A stretch of 64,000 nt of DNA from an uncultured Aquimarina sp. (GTDB lineage: Bacteria > Bacteroidota > Bacteroidia > Flavobacteriales > Flavobacteriaceae). Shown one piece after another: positions 59,289 through 64,000 of the stretch. The notes under the pieces are model-generated. The model was given only the letters and a program-made list of their open reading frames with translations, was not told where the DNA came from and made no database searches. The stretch spans positions 62,001-126,000 of the forward strand of contig CANMCO010000003.1 in the NCBI GenBank assembly GCA_947496355.1. Reading direction: 5' to 3'. Within the stretch, counting starts at the first letter, position 1, and each line of letters starts with the position of its first letter. A program made the translations under genes and the position numbers.

Positions 59289-61448
59289 TCAACTTAATTC
59301 AAGAGGCAAAGAACGTAACCTTTTTCCTGTCAACCTGAATACGGCATTAGCCACTGCTGCTCCAATTGGCCCCATTGGAGGTTCTCCTACAGCACCTGGA
59401 GCATCAGCATTTTCTAAAATAACAACATCAATATCTTTAGGAGCATGTTTCATTAAAGCCATTCTATAAGGCCCATAAATTACAGGACGGAGCTGACCAT
59501 CTTCAACATACATTCTTTCATAAATAGAAGCGCTTATCCCCATGATAATTGACCCTTCGCACTGTGCTCTAACCTGATCCGGATTAACGGCAATACCAGG
59601 ATCAATAGCACAAGTTACTTTATGGATTTTGATCTGATTGTTTTCGATTGAAACTTCGGCAACGTGTGCACAAGGAGTATTAGCATCTGTAGATGCTGCA
59701 AATCCCATGGCACGGTCATTAGTAACTCCATCTTTCCAGTTGGCCTTATTACTAGCAGCTTTAATAACCTCTTTTAATCTATGCCCTCTTTCATCATCTT
59801 GGATTTGATCTAATCTAAATTGAACAGGGTCTTTTCCGGTTTTAATAGCCAATTCATCTAAAAAACTTTCGATGGCAAAAGTATTAGCCAGGAGGCCTAA
59901 ACTTCTCCACCAACTTGTGGCAAAAGGAAGTTTTACTCGCCAGGAAATTGCTCTGTAATTTGGTATCTTTCCGTATTGAATCATACCCCCGCGCCAAGCT
60001 CCAACATCTGCTCCAATAATGCTAAATGCAATTTTTGGAACTAAAGGAGACCCAAACATAACATCACCACTGGATACGTTATGTTCAATAGCTTCAATAG
60101 AACCATCACTTTTAAGTTTTGCTTTAAGAACATGATGAGTTGGAGGGCGAAAAGTATCGTTTTGAAATTCTTCCTTTCTATCAAAGAAACATTTTACAGG
60201 TTTTCCCACGGCCCTAGATAAAATAGCAGCTTGAATAGCATTTGGTGTATGCAAACGTCTTCCAAAACCACCGCCTAAGTATGTTGGGATAATATTTACT
60301 TGTTCTTCATCAAAACCTAAACGGTCAGCAACTTCTTTTCTAGAGAAGTTTATTACTTGTGTAGACATCATAATAGTAGCTTTATTCTCTTCTACACTGG
60401 CAACAGCTCCATTTGGTTCTATTTGTGCATGTGCACCAATAGGGCTTGTATATTCTTGAGTTATTATTCCTTCATCATCTTCTAAAATACTTTTGGCTTT
60501 TCCTTCCTTTTGGATAACAATAGGTTCACCATTACCAACCTTTATCATATCCTCAATATCTTTGGTTTGCCATGCTTTTTCAATATCCCAATTAACTTGA
60601 ATAGTTTTTTTCGCATTTTCTGCTTCCATACGTGATTTTGCAACTACACCAACAAAATCTTTTTCTTTTACTACTTTTACGACACCGGGCATATTTTCTG
60701 CCTCTGAAGTATCTGAGTCAATATATTTAGCTCCTATAGATGATGGTCTTACAACAGCACCAAATAGCATACCTGGCATGGTGGCGTCCATTCCAAAGAT
60801 TGGGGCTCCAAAAACTTTATCTTTTAGATCAATTCGAGGAATTGGTTTTCCAATAAATTTATAATCTTTAAGGTTCTTTAATACTGGTGTATTAGGAATC
60901 TCCCAATCTGTTACATCTTTTACAGCCTCTGCATATGATAATGTTTTTCCGCCTCCAGATATAATACCATCTCTAACTGATAGGGTAGTAATATTAACTC
61001 CCAGTTTTTTAGCGGCCTCTCCTTTTATCATTTCTCTCATTGTGGCTGCTAGTTCTCTAAGTGGTTGCCATAATCCAGAAACAGAAGTACTACCTCCTGT
61101 ACTAAAACTATCAATATTGCCAGTAGCTGTTGCGGCATGAATTACCTGCATTTGTTGTATAGAAACTTCTAATTCATCTGCAGCTATTTGTGCAAGCCCG
61201 GTAAATGTTCCTTGTCCCATTTCTACCTTGGGACAGTGAAAAATAATATTATTTTCTGCAGTGGTTTCGAACCAAATAATGGGAGTTTTTGTGTTTCCCA
61301 TATATGGAGTATCGGCAGTATTGGCCATTCCTGCAATAGATCTTCTAATTGAGTTTCTAAATAAATACGTTCCTATGGCTAAGGTTCCTGCCGTGCCTAA
61401 AGCTCCTCGAACTATAAATTTACGTCTTGAAATCTTTTTCTTACTCAT
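59289..61448 (-). CDS. Molybdenum hydroxylase large subunit (IorB-like), locus 2, Tat-exported
   Basis: 719 aa. Twin-Arg signal KKISRRKFIVRGALGTAG. LGGGFGRRLHTPNAIQAA and GAWRGGM, GIAVNP and the active-site Glu in GAVGEPPMGPIG near the C-terminus. It is related to but clearly different from the locus 1 enzyme (717 aa). It should oxidise an aldehyde or N-heterocycle in the periplasm; substrate unknown. Last of three genes. Confidence 0.9.
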   Translation of the reverse strand: MSKKKISRRKFIVRGALGTAGTLAIGTYLFRNSIRRSIAGMANTADTPYMGNTKTPIIWFETTAENNIIFHCPKVEMGQGTFTGLAQIAADELEVSIQQMQVIHAATATGNIDSFSTGGSTSVSGLWQPLRELAATMREMIKGEAAKKLGVNITTLSVRDGIISGGGKTLSYAEAVKDVTDWEIPNTPVLKNLKDYKFIGKPIPRIDLKDKVFGAPIFGMDATMPGMLFGAVVRPSSIGAKYIDSDTSEAENMPGVVKVVKEKDFVGVVAKSRMEAENAKKTIQVNWDIEKAWQTKDIEDMIKVGNGEPIVIQKEGKAKSILEDDEGIITQEYTSPIGAHAQIEPNGAVASVEENKATIMMSTQVINFSRKEVADRLGFDEEQVNIIPTYLGGGFGRRLHTPNAIQAAILSRAVGKPVKCFFDRKEEFQNDTFRPPTHHVLKAKLKSDGSIEAIEHNVSSGDVMFGSPLVPKIAFSIIGADVGAWRGGMIQYGKIPNYRAISWRVKLPFATSWWRSLGLLANTFAIESFLDELAIKTGKDPVQFRLDQIQDDERGHRLKEVIKAASNKANWKDGVTNDRAMGFAASTDANTPCAHVAEVSIENNQIKIHKVTCAIDPGIAVNPDQVRAQCEGSIIMGISASIYERMYVEDGQLRPVIYGPYRMALMKHAPKDIDVVILENADAPGAVGEPPMGPIGAAVANAVFRLTGKRLRSLPLELS

Positions 61449-61452
61449 AACC

Positions 61453-61935
61453 TTAGGAATTTAGGGGATTCGAGGAATCATTTGTTAATGCCGCAGCCCT
61501 ATGAATGGCTTTTCGCATTCTATAATACGTTGCACATCTACATACATTGATAATGTTATTGTCGATATCCTCATCTGTTGGGTTAGGAATTTTTTCTAAC
61601 ATTGCGGCGGTAGCCATCATAAAACCTGGCTGACAATAGCCACACTGAGGTACAATTTCCTCTATCCAGGCCTGTTGAACTGGATGTGGGTTTTCTTCTG
61701 TTCCCAAACCTTCTATAGTTGTAACTGTTTTACCTTCTGCAAACTTTACTGCGTATGAGCATGAGCGCACGGCTTCGCTATCTATATGAACGGTGCATGC
61801 ACCACAGGCGGCTTTACCGCATCCAAATTTGGTTCCTTTAAGATTTAAAATATCTCTAATAACCCAAAGTAGTGGGGTGTTTTTATCTACTTCGACAGTT
61901 TTTGGAAGCCCATTGATGTTGAATGATATTTTCAT
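61453..61935 (-). CDS. Molybdenum hydroxylase small subunit, 2Fe-2S (IorA-like), locus 2
   Basis: 160 aa. Plant-type ferredoxin cluster FGCGKAACGACTVHID and second cluster QCGYCQPGF with NVCRCATYYRM. It starts 26 bp after the cytochrome gene's stop and ends 4 bp before the large subunit. Electrons from the Mo site should pass through this protein to the di-heme cytochrome c encoded upstream. Confidence 0.9.
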   Translation of the reverse strand: MKISFNINGLPKTVEVDKNTPLLWVIRDILNLKGTKFGCGKAACGACTVHIDSEAVRSCSYAVKFAEGKTVTTIEGLGTEENPHPVQQAWIEEIVPQCGYCQPGFMMATAAMLEKIPNPTDEDIDNNIINVCRCATYYRMRKAIHRAAALTNDSSNPLNS

Positions 61936-61961
61936 AGTTAGATGATTGTTTGTGTTTTTAG

Positions 61962-62582
61962 TTATTCCTCGGGGATTATAGCTCCGTTTTCAAACCACTC
62001 TTTTACAGCTGCGATATACTCATCTTTTGGAATGGGAGGTTTTTCTCTAGGGATGCCTTCGGCGTTTACTCCAGGATTCCATGCCCAAAGCACTAAAGCA
62101 TGTTCTGTTAAATGATGCATTACTTGTTCATGGGTGCGATTTCCGTTTTTTGTTTTATCTAACATCGAATGAGCAATTTCGATTCTACTTAAACCTTCCC
62201 ATTTCATACTTTCTGGAGCAAGAGACCATTCTGGTGCTCCAGGTACTCCAGAATAGTCATTATTTTCATCCTGATGACAGGTAATACATTTCACCGCCGG
62301 GACCCCATGATTTGATGTCCCCCGTTGTATTCCGAAAAGGTGCTTATGACTATCTTCTCCTTGTTTTGGATAATTATCTGATGGATGACAATTGACGCAG
62401 CGTTTATGAGATAAAACGTCCATCATTTTATTGAAAGCTTTGTCCGAATTTGTTTTTTCGGTATTTGCAGAAGTCAGTTTTTTATAATCTGAAGTTTTAG
62501 GATTGGAGTATGTTACTCCAACACTAATTCCTACAGAAATGATTAATAATAACATAGAGTAACCTAAATGCTTTTTCTTCAT
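61962..62582 (-). CDS. Di-heme cytochrome c-like electron carrier
   Basis: 206 aa. N-terminal helix 8-25, likely a signal anchor or cleaved signal. Two heme-binding motifs: C62-V-N-C-H66 and C99-I-T-C-H103. Further His residues (HKHLFG, NHGVP, HSMLDKTKNGNRTHEQVMHH given in parts) can be the distal ligands. It is the probable periplasmic electron acceptor of the locus 2 molybdenum hydroxylase. First gene of that operon. No clear -7 element. Confidence 0.88.
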   Translation of the reverse strand: MKKKHLGYSMLLLIISVGISVGVTYSNPKTSDYKKLTSANTEKTNSDKAFNKMMDVLSHKRCVNCHPSDNYPKQGEDSHKHLFGIQRGTSNHGVPAVKCITCHQDENNDYSGVPGAPEWSLAPESMKWEGLSRIEIAHSMLDKTKNGNRTHEQVMHHLTEHALVLWAWNPGVNAEGIPREKPPIPKDEYIAAVKEWFENGAIIPEE

Positions 62583-62837
62583 TTCTCGAAATTTTGATTA
62601 AAATGATATACAATAAGTTCGTATTTGCTTATGGTATTTGTGTGATTCTTAAATTTACAACTTTTTATTTTTCTGGAAAAGAAACCTTTATGTAGTTAAT
62701 ATCACATGAGTGTATTATTTTTTCAAGTTTGCGCTAAGAATTCATTTATTTGATGATTTTTGGCAAAGTTTATGATTTAAAATTAGAATGTAAACCATTA
62801 AGAACCTTACCTTTGCAAATCCTAAGAAAAAAGGTTT
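62583..62837. other. Intergenic region, 255 bp
   Basis: Divergent region between the cytochrome operon and the small export protein gene. Contains the TACCTTTG -7 element at 62808-62815. Nothing else stands out. Confidence 0.5.
62808..62815 (+). promoter_or_regulatory. -7 promoter element for the small multidrug export protein gene
   Basis: TACCTTTG matches TAnnTTTG, 22 bp before the GTG start at 62838. No -33 TTG at the ideal distance. Confidence 0.5.
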
Positions 62838-63296
62838 GTGATTCAAGATATTATAATTACTGTTTTATGGAGTATTTCTCCTTTTGGAGAAGCTAAAGTC
62901 GGAATCCCTTATGGTATGTTTAGTGGCCTAAATATCTATTTGGTATTTGCGATATGTTTTGTTGCCAATGTCTTGGTTTTCCCTTTGATGATTTTTTTCT
63001 TGGAAAAGATTAATGATTACTTGCTTCGATGGAATTGGTATAAAAAAGCTGCTATATATGTTGCGCGAAAAGCTAAGGTAGGTTCAGGTAATAAGATAGA
63101 AAAGTATGGTTTCTGGGGCCTTCTTTTATTTGTTATGATCCCTCTTCCAGGAACTGGAGTATATGCAGGTAGTATTGCCACTTATTTATTTAAAATTAAA
63201 AAAAGAAAGGCATTTGTAGCAAATACAATAGGTATTTTCTTCTCTTCAGTTATTGTTTGGGCTACTACTTTACTTACTATGCAAGGAATTGCTTAA
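62838..63296 (+). CDS. Small multi-drug export family membrane protein (PF06695-type)
   Basis: 152 aa with four or so membrane helices. WSISPFGEAKVGIPYGMFSG near the start and GFWGLLLFVMIPLPGTGVYAG in the middle are typical (shown here as GFWGLLLFVM and IPLPGTGVYAG); the closing helix includes AFVANTIGIFFSSVIVW. It is a conserved membrane family; export of drugs is only a family label. Start is GTG; no in-frame ATG leaves an intact first helix. Single gene. Confidence 0.85.
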   Translation: MIQDIIITVLWSISPFGEAKVGIPYGMFSGLNIYLVFAICFVANVLVFPLMIFFLEKINDYLLRWNWYKKAAIYVARKAKVGSGNKIEKYGFWGLLLFVMIPLPGTGVYAGSIATYLFKIKKRKAFVANTIGIFFSSVIVWATTLLTMQGIA

Positions 63297-63336
63297 TAAT
63301 ATTGAAAATGTTCTTGTTGTAATTCTTATTTATGAA

Positions 63337-63768
63337 TTAAGCTGCATTTTCTTTTGTTTTAGATGGGTTTTTCGCCCAAGAAATTGCTTCTGTAAGATTA
63401 TTGAAACTTCTTAATTTACCTCGTAAAAACAGTTTTTCTAGAAGAGAATTCAATATCCCTTTAGGCGTGTAGCTAACAATGCCATATCCTTTTAATGAAT
63501 AACTGTGTTTAAAAAAATTTAGCCAATCACTGGGGATTACAGAATATGGATGAATGCGATTAGATATATATACAAGATTTTCTCCATTTTGATCATAAAG
63601 ATCACTTATTTCCTCAACAACAGCTTTAGCATGGTCTTTCCACGAAAAAACTACATCTTTATTAATTTCTCCTATCACAAAATTCTCAAAGAGATAAAAA
63701 TTACCGTAAGGGTAATTCAATTCCTGTATCGCCTCTTGGTAAAGGGGAGTATTTTTTATGCTTTCCAT
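63337..63768 (-). CDS. Conserved hypothetical protein (STAS/SpoIIAA-like fold possible)
   Basis: 143 aa, no signal peptide. GNFYLFENFVIGEINKDVVFS then helix DHAKAVVEEISDLYD, strand NLVYISNRIHPYSVIPSDWL, and KGYGIVSYTPKG give an alternating beta-alpha-beta pattern like the SpoIIAA/STAS-like fold of flavobacterial proteins. No phosphorylatable Ser/Thr site is assigned. A CAAAAATA on the plus strand at 63773-63780 resembles a -7 element but would leave no leader, so it was rejected. Function unknown. Confidence 0.65.
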   Translation of the reverse strand: MESIKNTPLYQEAIQELNYPYGNFYLFENFVIGEINKDVVFSWKDHAKAVVEEISDLYDQNGENLVYISNRIHPYSVIPSDWLNFFKHSYSLKGYGIVSYTPKGILNSLLEKLFLRGKLRSFNNLTEAISWAKNPSKTKENAA

Positions 63769-64000
63769 AAAACAAAAATAGTAAGGGTAAGCCGATGTGC
63801 ATGATTTGAGAGGTAAAATATAGTAAATAAATCGTTGAATTGAAATAATTAACGTTATTCGGTTTATAATTTAGAAATTATGGCGTCTATTTAAAGATAT
63901 TAAGAGTGATATTTTTTTAATAACATATACCGAAAAATGATTTAATAAAATATAATATCCGCACAGGGCTCCTGATATTGGTTGCTTAAAATCAGTTTAA
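63769..64000. other. Terminal intergenic region, 232 bp
   Basis: No ORF with support and no terminator; AT-rich with several short repeats. Nothing can be assigned before the window ends. Confidence 0.5.

Noticed and set aside
59248..59469. Plus-strand frame of 73 aa across the end of the large subunit gene of locus 2
   Set aside because: It overlaps the conserved C-terminus of the molybdenum hydroxylase, including the active-site Glu segment, and has no leader or similarity of its own.
63773..63780. CAAAAATA as a minus-strand -7 element for the last gene
   Set aside because: It would place the transcript start at or inside the start codon, leaving no leader, and there is no -33 element.
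1..64000. CRISPR arrays, insertion sequences, integrases, prophage genes
   Set aside because: No regularly spaced direct repeats, no transposase or integrase motifs, no terminal inverted repeats with target duplications were seen in the window.

Overview
The window looks like chromosomal DNA of a marine-type Flavobacteriaceae (Bacteroidota). It is AT-rich. Its upstream regions carry the Bacteroidota promoter form (a -33 TTTG, about 19-20 bp, then TAnnTTTG), and Shine-Dalgarno sequences are mostly absent. Flavobacterial families are present: DUF3822, DUF4290, DUF6495, a T9SS type A tail, TonB-dependent Oar-like receptors, MurA with Asp in place of Cys, and GH3/class C hydrolase fusions. I see no prophage, insertion sequence, CRISPR array or integrative element. 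An Aquimarina-like genus is possible, but I cannot prove it from this sequence.

Layout. 1-9.4 kb: end of a cell-wall amidase, an MCE/MlaD protein, a split HdrD-like Fe-S pair around a small HAD phosphatase, a conserved flavobacterial protein, a GH3/class C fusion hydrolase, an aldo-keto reductase and a small membrane protein with a histidine-kinase-like H-box. 9.4-19.7 kb: rsmD operon, a RecD-like helicase, a KdsB-KdnB fusion with an acyltransferase, yebC, a pterin dehydratase, a lipoprotein, maf and a UbiA-like protein. 19.7-24.2 kb: a self-contained operon of sensor kinase, OmpR-type regulator, secreted serine hydrolase and two paralogous small secreted proteins. 24.3-31.9 kb: a secreted GH5 enzyme with duplicated modules, rlmH, nadC, a BrkB-family protein, and three chalcone-isomerase-like paralogues with a DUF2147 protein among them. 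31.9-46.5 kb: priA, a LytTR regulator, rpsF-rpsR-rplI, an Oar-like receptor, a MacB-like permease, hisS, tRNA-Met, an aminotransferase, YqgE and HU.

46.6-64 kb: fmt-recQ-ATPase operon, a molybdenum hydroxylase cluster (2Fe-2S subunit, large subunit, XdhC, MocA-like), DUF493, DUF4290, murA, a patatin, a YD-repeat-like protein, a second molybdenum hydroxylase locus with a di-heme cytochrome c, a small multidrug export-family protein and a hypothetical protein.

Most interesting: the KdsB-KdnB single-chain protein, which points to 8-amino-Kdo in the LPS; the kinase/regulator/serine hydrolase/two-small-protein operon, with 11-bp-spaced direct repeats upstream of its promoter; the tandem chalcone-isomerase-like cluster, which contains a perfect 50-bp palindrome; and an inverted repeat that straddles the putative priA promoter. 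All functions are inferred from sequence by eye. No database search was run.
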